This document shows positions 25,554 to 35,110 of a DNA stretch of 64,000 bases, in pieces. The translations under genes and the position numbers were made by a program. Numbering within the stretch: the stretch's first letter is position 1; the number at the start of each line of letters is the position of its first letter. A model generated the notes under the pieces. That model did no database searches. It saw only the letters and a list, made by a program, of their open reading frames with translations, and was not told the origin of the DNA. The DNA comes from Pacificispira sp002696645 (GTDB lineage Bacteria > Pseudomonadota > Alphaproteobacteria > UBA8366 > Aestuariispiraceae), in the NCBI RefSeq assembly GCF_048892425.1, contig NZ_JBLZHU010000002.1, positions 186,001 through 250,000 on the forward strand, given 5' to 3'.

Positions 25554-26858
25554 ATGGAAGCGGTTTGGGCAATTGCGTTGTTGATGGGGCTTATGGTGTT
25601 TGGTGTGCCCGTCGCCTGGTCCTTTGCCGGTGTGCTGATGTATCTGGTCTGGGCGTATGATGTGAATACATCGACCCTGTTGCTACAGGGGTTCCGATCG
25701 CTTGATTCCGTCATTCTGCTGGCGCTGCCGCTGTTCGTTCTGGCGGGATATCTGATGCAAAGCGGTGGGGTGGCGGAGCGCTTGATCCGTTTCATGTCGC
25801 TGACCCTGAAGGGCCGCAAGGGCGGTCTGGGCGGGGCGATGATCCTGTCTTCAGGGGTATTTGGCGCGATTTCAGGGACCGCGACAGCCGCCGTCGCCTC
25901 CATCGGCACGATCATGATCGATCCCCTGGCGGAACGAGGATATCCAAGGGGCTATACCAGCGCCTTGCTTGGGGTTTCGTCTTTGTTGGGCATTCTTATT
26001 CCCCCCTCTATCACTCTTATTTTATTTGGGGTTGTGACCAAACAGTCGATCACGGCCCTGTTCGCAGCAACAGTCGTGCCGGGTCTGATGCTGATGGTCG
26101 GATTGCTGTTGTTCAACAAATGGACGACGCGTCGCATTCTGAAGGATACGCCAGAACGCCTTGCTGCATTGAAGGCGCAAGAGAATGGCGATACGGGCTT
26201 TCGCGCTATGGTTCGGGCGGCGCCAGCCCTGATGATGCCGGTTGTTATTCTAGGCGGCATTTATGGGGGTGTTTTCACCCCGACAGAGGCGGCGGCGGTG
26301 GCTTTGTTCCTGGCTATCTTGATTGGATTTTTCATCTATCGGGATTTAACCCTGGCACGATTTAAGAAGAGTCTGCTGGAAGCAGGTGAAACAACCGGGA
26401 CAATTATTCTGATCCTGCTGTTTTCCTTTATGATCGGGCGCATCATGGTGGCGGAAAGCGTGCCACAGGAACTGACAGAAGCGGTTACCCAGGTGACCGA
26501 AAACACCATCCTGATCCTGTTGTTGGTCAATGCCTTCCTGATCTTTGTGGGCATGATCATGGATGATTTGTCCGTCACTGTTGTTATCGCGCCGCTGATG
26601 ATGCCCTTGATGATAGCGAACGGGGTGGATCCGGTACATTACGCCTCCATCGTTGCCTGTTCTGTTGTCATCGGGGCAAACAGCCCCCCGGTCGCACCCA
26701 TCCTGTATATGGCCTGTCGGATCGGGAAAGTGTCGATTCATAAGGCTGTTGCACCGGCTTTGTCCCTGATTTTCTTCGTCGCCCTGCCAGTAATGTTGAT
26801 GGTGACCTTTATCCCCGCCCTGTCCCTGTGGTTGCCACAATTTTTGGGCCTGCATTGA
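25554..26858 (+). CDS. dctM: TRAP transporter large permease DctM
   Basis: A 434-residue protein with about twelve membrane helices. The family block GAISGTATAAVASIGTIMIDPL is near residue 105 and GVFTPTEAAAVALFLAIL near residue 240. It drives sodium- or proton-coupled uptake with DctP and DctQ. It follows dctQ after 3 bp. The coding end precedes the nitrilase-family gene by 17 bp. Confidence 0.95.
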   Translation: MEAVWAIALLMGLMVFGVPVAWSFAGVLMYLVWAYDVNTSTLLLQGFRSLDSVILLALPLFVLAGYLMQSGGVAERLIRFMSLTLKGRKGGLGGAMILSSGVFGAISGTATAAVASIGTIMIDPLAERGYPRGYTSALLGVSSLLGILIPPSITLILFGVVTKQSITALFAATVVPGLMLMVGLLLFNKWTTRRILKDTPERLAALKAQENGDTGFRAMVRAAPALMMPVVILGGIYGGVFTPTEAAAVALFLAILIGFFIYRDLTLARFKKSLLEAGETTGTIILILLFSFMIGRIMVAESVPQELTEAVTQVTENTILILLLVNAFLIFVGMIMDDLSVTVVIAPLMMPLMIANGVDPVHYASIVACSVVIGANSPPVAPILYMACRIGKVSIHKAVAPALSLIFFVALPVMLMVTFIPALSLWLPQFLGLH

Positions 26859-26875
26859 ATGCGGATTGTATTTTT

Positions 26876-27661
26876 ATGACGATGATGACCCTGGCGCTTT
26901 TGCAGGCGGCCCCCATGGACCGCGGTTTTTCTGATGTTCTGAACGATCTGGAGGCCGCCCTGAAGGACGCGGCCGCGCAGCAGGCGGATCTGTTGCTGAC
27001 GCCGGAACTGTTTGTCTGCGGCTATGGTCAGGAAGACCGCGCCAGGGCTATGGCGGTATCCCAGGACAGCCCGTTCCTGCGCCAGGTTGGTGCCCTTGTG
27101 AAGGCCCATGGGGTCGGGTTGGTGCTGGGCTATTCTGAACAGGCAGGTGCACAGCGCTATAACAGCGCGGCCTATTTCGATCCATCGGGCGTTTTGGCCC
27201 ATAATTATCGTAAACAGTATCTGCCCTGTGACTATGAAAAGGAATGCTTTTCGACCGGATCTTCGGGGTCTCTGTTCACCGTTGCGGGCGTTCAATGCGC
27301 CTTGTTGATCTGTTATGATATCGAGTTTCCGGAAAATGCCCGCAAGGCCGCACTGGCGGGGGCGTCCGTCCTGTTGATCCCCACAGCATTGAATGCGAAA
27401 TGGCGGATCGTGTCGGATGTCGTGATCCCCAGCCGCGCCTATGAGAATAGCATTTTCGTTGCTTATTGCGATTTCGCGGCCTCAGACCAGGGGCCGGGTT
27501 TTTCAGGGCTCAGTAAGGTGTGCGGCCCCGATGGGCGCGATCTGATTCGGGCGAATTTGACGCCAGCCTTGATCACAACAACCCTTGATCTGGATGAAAT
27601 CCGGACGGTGCGCGATCAGTTGCACATGTTACAGGATGTCGCCCGCACCATGCTCCCCTAA
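26876..27661 (+). CDS. nitrilase-superfamily carbon-nitrogen hydrolase
   Basis: I choose the ATG at 26876, giving 261 residues. The catalytic Glu-Lys-Cys triad is visible: glutamate in LLTPELFVCGY, lysine in NYRKQYL, cysteine in LLICYDIEFPE. These enzymes hydrolyse nitriles or amides, giving carboxylates and ammonia. It is the last gene of the TRAP operon, so it probably processes the imported substrate. It may be a nitrilase, amidase or omega-amidase; sequence does not decide. Confidence 0.88.
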   Translation: MTMMTLALLQAAPMDRGFSDVLNDLEAALKDAAAQQADLLLTPELFVCGYGQEDRARAMAVSQDSPFLRQVGALVKAHGVGLVLGYSEQAGAQRYNSAAYFDPSGVLAHNYRKQYLPCDYEKECFSTGSSGSLFTVAGVQCALLICYDIEFPENARKAALAGASVLLIPTALNAKWRIVSDVVIPSRAYENSIFVAYCDFAASDQGPGFSGLSKVCGPDGRDLIRANLTPALITTTLDLDEIRTVRDQLHMLQDVARTMLP

Positions 27662-27665
27662 TGCT

Positions 27666-28616
27666 TTAATCCGCGCGGATCAGGGTTCCTGTGCCGTGTT
27701 CGGTGAACAGTTCCAGCAGAATCTGGTGCTGTGATCGACCATCCAGGATAACCGCGCCATCAGCGCCGCCCCGGACTGCATCGATACAGGTTTGGATCTT
27801 TGGAATCATACCGCCACTGATGATACCTTGCTCCTGCAGCTTTTCCGCTTCGGATACTGTCATTTCAGGAATCAACTGGCCTTGTTTGTCCAGCACGCCT
27901 GCAACATCGGTCAGTAACAACAGGCGTTTGGCGCCTGCGGCCCCAGCGATGGCACCCGCCGCTGTATCGGCATTGATGTTATAGGTCTGGCCATTCTCCC
28001 CCATGCCGATCGGTGCGATGACGGGGATGAAATCGCTTTTGCGCAGGATTTCCAGAATGGTCGTGTCGCATTCATAGGGTTCGCCGACAAAGCCCAGATC
28101 CAACACCATTTCGATATTGCTTTCAGGGTCCTTCGTCGTGCGTGACAGTTTGCGTGCCTTGATCAGCCCGCCATCCTTGCCAGACAGGCCAATTGCCTGC
28201 CCGCCTTCGGATTGCAGGGAGGCGACGATCTGTTTGTTGATGCTGCCCGCCAGAACCATTTCAACAATGTCGACGGTTTCCTGATCTGTGACCCGCAAGC
28301 CATCGACAAAGACGCTTTCTTTCTGCATTCGGTTCAGCATTTGGCCGATTTGCGGGCCGCCGCCATGCACCACGATTGGATCCACGCCGACTTGCTTCAG
28401 CAGAACGATATCGCGCGCGAACAGGCTGGCCAATCGGGCGTCACCCATGGCGTGGCCGCCGTATTTGATGACCAGTGTCTTGTCATTGTAACGCCGCATA
28501 AACGGCAGGGCTTCCGTTAAGATGCCTGCTTGCGCCAGCCATTCTACCCGGCGTCGCGCCTTGTCGCCCGCCCCTGGATGATGACTTGCTGCCGTTCCGT
28601 CCTCAGTCATGGTCAA
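27666..28616 (-). CDS. argB: acetylglutamate kinase
   Basis: A 316-residue amino acid kinase, slightly longer than usual because of an N-terminal extension. The core starts with TLVIKYGGHAMGD; VVHGGGPQIGQML and INADTAAGAIAGA follow. It phosphorylates N-acetylglutamate in arginine synthesis. It lies 30 bp downstream of the engB gene on the same strand, in the rpmH-rnpA-yidC-engB-argB order common in alphaproteobacteria. Confidence 0.95.
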   Translation of the reverse strand: MTMTEDGTAASHHPGAGDKARRRVEWLAQAGILTEALPFMRRYNDKTLVIKYGGHAMGDARLASLFARDIVLLKQVGVDPIVVHGGGPQIGQMLNRMQKESVFVDGLRVTDQETVDIVEMVLAGSINKQIVASLQSEGGQAIGLSGKDGGLIKARKLSRTTKDPESNIEMVLDLGFVGEPYECDTTILEILRKSDFIPVIAPIGMGENGQTYNINADTAAGAIAGAAGAKRLLLLTDVAGVLDKQGQLIPEMTVSEAEKLQEQGIISGGMIPKIQTCIDAVRGGADGAVILDGRSQHQILLELFTEHGTGTLIRAD

Positions 28617-28646
28617 TTCCGTTTTCCTGTTTGATCCGCTGCCACA

Positions 28647-29309
28647 TTAGCCCGATACCGGGGGCTCCGCAAAGCTTGCAAGTTCTGCCCGCAATTCTGC
28701 GATCCCCAGACCCTTTTCGGCGCTGGTGATCATGGGTTCCGGAACCGCAGCGGGGTGTTTCTTCAGCGCCAGCACGACATCGTCGTATATTCTGCGTATT
28801 TCGGCGGAATGGGGCTTGTCCGCCTTGGTCAGGACCACACGATAGTTAACAGCGGCCTTGTCCAGCAGGGTCATCAGCTGATCGTCATTGGGCTTCAGGC
28901 CGTGGCGACCATCGACCAGCACGCACAGGCGGCGCAGCACGGCGCGACCGCGCAGATAATCATGGATCAGCTGTGTCCAGCCTTCAACCACGGCTTTGGG
29001 CACTTTGGCGAAGCCATAGCCTGGCATATCGACCAGCCGAAGCCTGTCGCGGAATTCGAAGAAATTGATCTCTCGTGTGCGCCCCGGCGTGTTGGAGGTC
29101 CGGGCCAAGGCTTTCCTGCCCGTCAGGGCATTGATCAAGCTGGATTTTCCAACATTGGACCGCCCCGCAAAGGCAATTTCTGGCAGGGTCGGGGCTGGCA
29201 ATTGCTCCAATGTCACGCAGCCCAGCATGAATGTGCATTCTTTTGCAAAGAGCAGGCGCCCTGTTTCCAGCGCGGCCTCATCCTGGCTGTTGGCGTCGAA
29301 ATCGACCAT
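28647..29309 (-). CDS. engB: ribosome-biogenesis GTPase YihA/YsxC/EngB
   Basis: A 220-residue GTPase: G1 is GRSNVGKSSL, G3 DMPGYGFA, and G4 TKADK. Such proteins assist assembly of the large ribosomal subunit. It lies 29 bp after yidC. A second ATG downstream is possible, but the conserved domain begins about residue 25, so the assigned start is reasonable. Confidence 0.93.
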   Translation of the reverse strand: MVDFDANSQDEAALETGRLLFAKECTFMLGCVTLEQLPAPTLPEIAFAGRSNVGKSSLINALTGRKALARTSNTPGRTREINFFEFRDRLRLVDMPGYGFAKVPKAVVEGWTQLIHDYLRGRAVLRRLCVLVDGRHGLKPNDDQLMTLLDKAAVNYRVVLTKADKPHSAEIRRIYDDVVLALKKHPAAVPEPMITSAEKGLGIAELRAELASFAEPPVSG

Positions 29310-29338
29310 AGCGAATGGCGCCTCTGTGCAGCGGGGTG

Positions 29339-31357
29339 TTAGTCAGCCGCGCTGTCGTCGTTGCTGGGTTTTGCGGGCGGAGCATTCTTACCACGCGCCT
29401 TTTTGCCAGATGCCTTTTTCCCCGATGCTTTTTTACCGGCGGCTTTCTTGCCAGCGGTCTTTTTTGCAGCGGCATTTGAAACATCAGGGTCTTTTGAGGT
29501 GGCTTTCTGTGCGCTGTCGTCAGAAATCGCCTTCGGGGATGCGGATTTGCCCGCTACGGATTTCGTCCCTTCAGTGCTGTCTGACGTATCAGCCTTACCG
29601 CCGCCAATCGCGACGCCCATCTGACGCATGATGACATATTGCTGCAAGATCGACAGCGAGTTGTTCCAGGCCCAATAGATCACCAGACCGGCGGGGAAAC
29701 CGCCCAGAATAAAGGTGAAGAAGATCGGCATAAGGCCAAAAACCTTGGCTTGAATCGGATCGGCAGGGGGCGGGTTCAGTTTTTGCTGGAACCACATGGT
29801 AAAGCCCATGATCAGCGGCCAGGGTCCGATATTCACAATGTGCAGAAGGGTTGGCACATCCCAGGGAATCAGTCCGAACAGGGTCAGCATGCCCAGGGGA
29901 TCCGGGGCGGAAAGATCGTGAATCCAGCCAAAGAACGGCGCATGGCGCATTTCGATGGTGACAAACAAGACCTTATACAGCGAGAAGAAAATCGGGATCT
30001 GAACCAGAACCGGCAAACACCCAGCCAGGGGATTTACCTTTTCCTTCTTATACAGCGCCATCATTTCCTGTTGCAGTTTTTGCTTATCATCGCCGGCGCG
30101 ATCGCGCATTTCGACAATCTTCGGCTGCAACAGCTTCATCTTGCTCATGGATTTGTAGGATTTCTGCGCCAGCGGGAACAAGAAAATCTTGAACAAGGTG
30201 GTCATGCCGATGATTGCGAGACCAAAGTTACCAAGCACGCTGTTGAGCCAATGGATGACGTAGAAGATCGGCTTGGTCAGGAAATAGAACCAGCCAAAAT
30301 CAACCGCCAGGTCGAAATTGGTGATGTTCAGGTTTTCGGAATAGCTGTCTAGCAGCGTTGTTTCCTTGGCCCCGGCAAAAATCCGCCCGGTTTGTTCCAT
30401 CGTGTCACCCGGCGCGATGGCCTGTGGCGTCATGATATAATTCACGTGATATTGCGGGTCCGCGGTGCCGGTCTGACGGAAGGTGCCGGTAACAGAATTG
30501 TTCTGGTCCGGGATCAGGGCAACCAGCCAATATTTATCGGTAATGCCCATCCAGCCGCCGGTGGTGGGGAAGCTCTCCTTCATGCCCGGTTCGTCGGGCA
30601 GATCATCGTATTTACGTTCGTGCAGCGTGCCGTCGAAAACGCCGATCAGGCCTTCATGCAAGATATAGAAACCAAGGGTTTCCGGCTTTTCGCCCCGGAA
30701 AATCCGGCCATAGGGCGTGGCGGAAATGGTGTCGCCTGAATTATTGATGACCCGTTGATCCACCGTGAACATAAAGTTCTGATCCAGGCTGATCACCTGT
30801 TCAAACCGAACTCCGGCATCGTTGGTCCAGCTTAAGGTGACCGGCTTGCCGACATCCAATTCTTGGCTGTCTGCGCTCCACACCGTATCGCTGGTCGGGA
30901 CATCCAAGCCGCTTTCGCCAGTCCAACCGAATTGTGCGAAATAGGGATTGGTGCCGCCCGTCGGCTGTAACAGATCAATTTTCGGAGACGATTCTTCGAT
31001 GGTCTGATGATAATCATTCAGAATCAGATCATCCAGCCGCGCGCCTTTTAGATTAAGCGATCCGCTAAGGCGGGGCGTATTGATGGTGATGCGGGGGGAT
31101 TGTGTCAGCGCTTCATCGCGCGACACCACGCCTGTAGCAGTCGCGTCACCTGTGTTGGGCAGACCTGGAACGCCAGCCTGTTCTCCCGTGCCAGCCTGGT
31201 CTCCCTTGGAAGAAGAGGATGTGTTGGATGGGGAAGATTGGGTTTGAACGGGCTTCGGGGGCGCGGGAAAGAAATGACCCTGGATGAAAGGCCAGCCGAA
31301 TAAGACCAACATCGACAGGCCGATTGCCAGCGCCAGATTCCTGTTATTCTCGTTCAT
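29339..31357 (-). CDS. yidC: membrane protein insertase YidC
   Basis: A 672-residue protein, longer than the typical 560-600. The N-terminal helix (LALAIGLSMLVLFGWPFIQG) is followed by a periplasmic beta domain (to about residue 350) and the 60KD_IMP core with LAQKSYKSMSKMKLLQPKI and GCLPVLVQIPIFFSLYKVL. The tail after about residue 590 is unusual: repeated AGKKASGKK-type units make it highly basic. It inserts membrane proteins with or without Sec. Confidence 0.95.
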   Translation of the reverse strand: MNENNRNLALAIGLSMLVLFGWPFIQGHFFPAPPKPVQTQSSPSNTSSSSKGDQAGTGEQAGVPGLPNTGDATATGVVSRDEALTQSPRITINTPRLSGSLNLKGARLDDLILNDYHQTIEESSPKIDLLQPTGGTNPYFAQFGWTGESGLDVPTSDTVWSADSQELDVGKPVTLSWTNDAGVRFEQVISLDQNFMFTVDQRVINNSGDTISATPYGRIFRGEKPETLGFYILHEGLIGVFDGTLHERKYDDLPDEPGMKESFPTTGGWMGITDKYWLVALIPDQNNSVTGTFRQTGTADPQYHVNYIMTPQAIAPGDTMEQTGRIFAGAKETTLLDSYSENLNITNFDLAVDFGWFYFLTKPIFYVIHWLNSVLGNFGLAIIGMTTLFKIFLFPLAQKSYKSMSKMKLLQPKIVEMRDRAGDDKQKLQQEMMALYKKEKVNPLAGCLPVLVQIPIFFSLYKVLFVTIEMRHAPFFGWIHDLSAPDPLGMLTLFGLIPWDVPTLLHIVNIGPWPLIMGFTMWFQQKLNPPPADPIQAKVFGLMPIFFTFILGGFPAGLVIYWAWNNSLSILQQYVIMRQMGVAIGGGKADTSDSTEGTKSVAGKSASPKAISDDSAQKATSKDPDVSNAAAKKTAGKKAAGKKASGKKASGKKARGKNAPPAKPSNDDSAAD

Positions 31358-31399
31358 CCGCCTTGCCTCTTCCTCTGCACCTGTGGGGCGCTAACTGTG

Positions 31400-31834
31400 C
31401 TACCGCCAAAGTTTTAACCGCTTAAGCGCCCGTTCCAGATCGCCCCGAAGCGCATTATAGTCCCGTGTTGGTGTGGTTTGCCGCGCGATAAGAACATAGT
31501 CCCGTCCCGGCATGGCATGTTGTGTCATCACTTCCATTGATAATGCCCTGAGGCGTCGCTTGGCCCGATTTCGCGCAACAGCATTGCCAACCTTTCGGCT
31601 TGCTGTAAAGCCAATGCGGGCGCCGTCTCCGCCGCCCGCTGGTTCAGTCTGGTCTGAATGCGCGTTCTGGTCCGCGATCATCGCCGCAGCGGGCCCGACT
31701 GCTCTGGAAGCCACCCCGGAAGGGGCTGCTTGTAAGACCAGACCAGGCATACCCGCGCTGTTCCGCTCACGCGTTACACGCAAGAAGTCCGCCCGTTTTT
31801 TCAGTCTGTCCAGCGTGATCGTCCGTAAAAGCAT
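31400..31834 (-). CDS. rnpA: ribonuclease P protein component
   Basis: A 144-residue basic protein, longer than the usual 115-120. RLKKRADFLRV at the start and the RNR motif in GNAVARNRAKRRLRAL define the family. An insertion of about 35 residues (roughly 33-68, rich in Ala, Gly and Asp) separates the first strand from the GARIGFTASRKVG segment. It binds the catalytic RNA in tRNA 5' processing. rpmH lies 45 bp upstream. Confidence 0.93.
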   Translation of the reverse strand: MLLRTITLDRLKKRADFLRVTRERNSAGMPGLVLQAAPSGVASRAVGPAAAMIADQNAHSDQTEPAGGGDGARIGFTASRKVGNAVARNRAKRRLRALSMEVMTQHAMPGRDYVLIARQTTPTRDYNALRGDLERALKRLKLWR

Positions 31835-31879
31835 GGCTACCGGCGCGTGGGCTGTTAGACAACGGGCTTGTTCAATGGC

Positions 31880-32014
31880 TTAAGCGGACAGCTTCTTGCG
31901 GCCTTTAGCCCGACGATTTGCCAGGATGATACGACCAGATTTTGTTGCCATACGCGCGCGAAAGCCATGGCGGCGCTTGCGAACAATGCGGCTAGGTTGA
32001 AAAGTACGTTTCAC
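31880..32014 (-). CDS. rpmH: 50S ribosomal protein L34
   Basis: A 44-residue protein with the L34 sequence KRTFQPSRIVRKRRHGFRAR and a C-terminal GRKKLSA. The start is a GTG at 32014. A longer open frame upstream is not conserved. rpmH heads the rpmH-rnpA-yidC-engB-argB unit. In some bacteria this cluster borders dnaA, but no dnaA is seen here. Confidence 0.96.
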   Translation of the reverse strand: MKRTFQPSRIVRKRRHGFRARMATKSGRIILANRRAKGRKKLSA

Positions 32015-32170
32015 AGTTCCGTCTCCGACGTCTTTGGGGTTGCGCCCCGGATTTCGACGCCGCTGTATAGTGGGGTGAGGCGCGCAAGTCAACGCGTTGC
32101 AAGACGAATCAGCCATGATTCGTGTTGTGATAGGGGTCAATAGCCTGAGAATGCGCAATTAGGGGTGTTT

Positions 32171-33532
32171 ATGAAGAGTCTCTCTGCACGACTTTTGTTG
32201 CTGACAGTGATATTTGTGATGCTGGCGGAAGTGCTGATTTTCGCCCCTTCTGTGGCACGTTTTCGTGAAACCTATCTGGCAGACCGGTTGCAGGCCGCGC
32301 ATCTGGCGGTGCTGGTTCTGGAGGTTTCGCCAGACGGGATGGTGTCACAGGAAATGACAGCGGAACTGCTTGGTTTCGTCGGCGCTTATTCTGTGGCGGC
32401 AAAACGCGGCGATTCAAAATTATCGCTGATGCAGGAAATGCCCCCCCCTATTGCGGCAACCCTGATTCCGACCCAGGAAAGCCCCATGACCATGATCGGT
32501 CAGGCTTTGCTGGCTCTGGTTCAGGACAAGGAACAAGTTGTGCGCGTCATTGGCCCGTCACCCCGGAATCCGGATGTAGAGATCGAGATTGTGTTCCACG
32601 ATGCGCCCTTGCGGGAGGCGATCCGGGCCTTTGCGGTGCGGATTTTCTTTCTCAGCCTCGCAATCTCGGTATCAACGGCATTCATGGTTTTTCTGGTGCT
32701 GCGGCGGCAATTGGTAAGGCCGTTGAAGCGCATCACCCGGAACATGATTCAGTTTCGGTCCCATCCAGAAGACCAAAGCCTGGTCATGCGCCCCAGCACG
32801 CGATTGGATGAAATTGGTGTCGCGGAACGGGAACTGGCATCAATGCAGACTACAATCCGCGATGCGCTGACCCAGCGAAAACATCTGGCCGCCCTGGGCA
32901 CGGCGGTGGCTAAGATCAATCATGATCTGCGCGGCATCCTGTCCAGCGCCCTGGTCGTGTCGGATCGATTGGAAACCTCTGAAGATCCTGAGGTGCGACG
33001 TATTGCCCCTGGTATCCTGGATGCAATAGACCGCGCGGTCGCCCTGTGCACCCGGACGCTGAACTATGTCGGCCATGATACGCCGGATCTGATGCTCAGC
33101 GATGTGAAGATCGCCAGTGTCGTGACAGAGGCCGGGTTTGGCCTGCCCAATGGGGCGGAACTGGAAAATGGCGTGGATGAAGGGCTGTCAGTGCATGGCG
33201 ACCGGGCACAATTGTTCCGCATCATGAACAATCTTTTGCGCAATGCGGCAGAGGCGGGGGCGATATGCATAACCGTCACGGGCCGGTGCAAGGATAATGT
33301 GGTGGAAATCACGCTGCAGGATGATGGTCCGGGCCTGTCACCCCGCGCCCTGGAAAACATCTTCCTGCCTTTTGAAGGATCTGGAAAAGCAGGGGGCACC
33401 GGCCTTGGCCTGTCTATCGCCCGTGAACTGGCCCGCAGCCATGGCGGGGACCTGGCTTTGCGCACCACCGGCTCGACGGGCACCGTTTTTACCTTAACCC
33501 TCCCCGAACGCGCCCGCAGCGATGATGGCTGA
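32171..33532 (+). CDS. membrane sensor histidine kinase, no adjacent response regulator
   Basis: I choose the ATG at 32171 behind AGGGG, giving 453 residues. A helix at residues 8-25 and one near 158-178 bracket a periplasmic sensor of about 130 residues. HAMP follows, then the H-box INHDLRGILS with the phospho-accepting histidine near residue 251. The ATPase has NNLLRNAAEAG, DDGPGLS and GGTGLGLSIA. It diverges from rpmH, and its partner regulator must be encoded elsewhere. Confidence 0.9.
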   Translation: MKSLSARLLLLTVIFVMLAEVLIFAPSVARFRETYLADRLQAAHLAVLVLEVSPDGMVSQEMTAELLGFVGAYSVAAKRGDSKLSLMQEMPPPIAATLIPTQESPMTMIGQALLALVQDKEQVVRVIGPSPRNPDVEIEIVFHDAPLREAIRAFAVRIFFLSLAISVSTAFMVFLVLRRQLVRPLKRITRNMIQFRSHPEDQSLVMRPSTRLDEIGVAERELASMQTTIRDALTQRKHLAALGTAVAKINHDLRGILSSALVVSDRLETSEDPEVRRIAPGILDAIDRAVALCTRTLNYVGHDTPDLMLSDVKIASVVTEAGFGLPNGAELENGVDEGLSVHGDRAQLFRIMNNLLRNAAEAGAICITVTGRCKDNVVEITLQDDGPGLSPRALENIFLPFEGSGKAGGTGLGLSIARELARSHGGDLALRTTGSTGTVFTLTLPERARSDDG

Positions 33533-33601
33533 TTTCCGGTCAACGCGCATTGTAATGTCCTGACAGATTGGCATGATGCAAAAAACGGATGGAGCCTGAC
33601 C

Positions 33602-35110
33602 ATGCGCATTTTATGTGCGATGTTGAAGCATGAGACCAATACGTTTTCGCCCATTCCGACCGATCTGGCGCGGTTTCAGGATTGGGGGTTGCAGTATGGG
33701 GCTGATGTGGTGCGCACCTATCGCGACACGCGGATGCCGCTGGCCGCCTATTTCCAACTGGCAGAGGCGGAAGGGGCGGAGATTGTCACCCCGGTTGCCG
33801 CCGAAGCAATGCCCGCCGGCCTGGTGACGGCAGAGGCGTATCAGCATTTGACCGATCAGATATTGGAAGAAGTTGCCCGCGGCTGTGATATTGCCCTGTT
33901 GGACCTGCACGGGGCCATGGTGGCGGACGGCACGCCGGATGGAGAGGGCGCCCTGCTGCGCGCCATTCGAGAGATTGCCCCCGAGCTTCCCATCGCGGTC
34001 ACCTGTGACCTGCATTGTAACCTGACCGCAGAGATGGTGGAAAACTGCACCGCCTTGATTGGGTATAAGACCTATCCCCATGTCGATATGTATGAGGTCG
34101 CCGATCAGGTGGGGCGGATTGTGCTGGCTGCGGCAAGGGGGGAGGCACGGCCGGTCATGGCCTGGGGCCAGGTGCCGCTGTTATCGCAGACCTTGAGGCA
34201 GGGGACCGATGACGCCCCAATGCGCGATATCATCGCCCAGTGCCGCCATTGGGAAGCCCGAGACGGGATCGGGGCGGCGACTGTCTTTGGCGGATTTGCC
34301 CTGTCTGATATCGAAGATGCAGGAACCAGCGCCATCGTGATTGCCGATCAGGGGGATTTTGATCTGGCAGAAGCGGCGCGGGATGATCTGTTGACCAAAT
34401 GCTGGGACGCCAGAGCTGACTTCATTTATCAACCCCATGATCTGGGTCAGGCGGTGGCGCTGGCAAAAGGATACAATACCGGACCCGTCATATTGTTGGA
34501 TCACGCGGATAATTGTGGATCCGGCGCAACGCAGGACGTCATGACCGTGATCGCGGAAGTTCTGCATCAGGATTTGCAGGACGTGGCGGTGGCCACCGTC
34601 TGGGATCCAGCGGCGGTGGCGGCAATGAAAGAGGCCGGGCCGGGTGCAACTGTATCGCTGGATCTGGGAGGCAAGACCGATATGCCCAGCCTGAACAGAA
34701 CGGGACAGCCGCTGCCCGTGACCGGCATTGTCGAAGGCCTGTCGGATGGGCGATTTACTGTCGAAGGGCCAATGTATACCGGCGTAGAAGTCTCCTGCGG
34801 TCCAACAGCCTTGCTGCGAGTCCAGGGTGTGCGGTTGATCGTTACCTCTTTGCACCATGAACCCTGGGATATCGGTGTCTTCAGAATGATGGGTATTGAT
34901 CCGACCCGGACGAAGTACCTGTTGTTAAAATCCCGCATTCATTATCGGGCGGGTTTTGGAGCTCTGGCTCAACATACCCTGACATTGGATGGCGATGGTG
35001 TGACGACGTCGGATAACGCCAAACTGGAGTATAAGGCCCTGCGTCGGCCGATCTATCCGCTGGACCCAGACCTGGATTGGTCCGTGGGGGATGAGAAGGA
35101 CGCGTTATGA
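33602..35110 (+). CDS. M81 family metallopeptidase (MlrC-like)
   Basis: A 502-residue protein. The M81 domain begins MRILCAMLKHETNTFSP and has DLHGAMVADG and TCDLHCNLTAEM with zinc-ligand-type residues. The MlrC C-terminal domain starts around residue 295 with ILLDHADNCGSGAT. MlrC hydrolyses short peptides in microcystin breakdown; relatives act on varied small amides. Its stop overlaps the P1 peptidase start by 4 bp, and a peptide-type ABC transporter follows, so a role in using an imported peptide or amide is likely. Confidence 0.9.
   Translation: MRILCAMLKHETNTFSPIPTDLARFQDWGLQYGADVVRTYRDTRMPLAAYFQLAEAEGAEIVTPVAAEAMPAGLVTAEAYQHLTDQILEEVARGCDIALLDLHGAMVADGTPDGEGALLRAIREIAPELPIAVTCDLHCNLTAEMVENCTALIGYKTYPHVDMYEVADQVGRIVLAAARGEARPVMAWGQVPLLSQTLRQGTDDAPMRDIIAQCRHWEARDGIGAATVFGGFALSDIEDAGTSAIVIADQGDFDLAEAARDDLLTKCWDARADFIYQPHDLGQAVALAKGYNTGPVILLDHADNCGSGATQDVMTVIAEVLHQDLQDVAVATVWDPAAVAAMKEAGPGATVSLDLGGKTDMPSLNRTGQPLPVTGIVEGLSDGRFTVEGPMYTGVEVSCGPTALLRVQGVRLIVTSLHHEPWDIGVFRMMGIDPTRTKYLLLKSRIHYRAGFGALAQHTLTLDGDGVTTSDNAKLEYKALRRPIYPLDPDLDWSVGDEKDAL

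Noticed and set aside
29639..30352. Open frame antisense to yidC (237 residues)
   Set aside because: A shadow of the YidC coding strand, with no family features.
30436..30455. TTCACGTGA resembling the core of a parS site
   Set aside because: It lies inside yidC and only the central 9 bases fit; the flanks do not match the 16-bp consensus.
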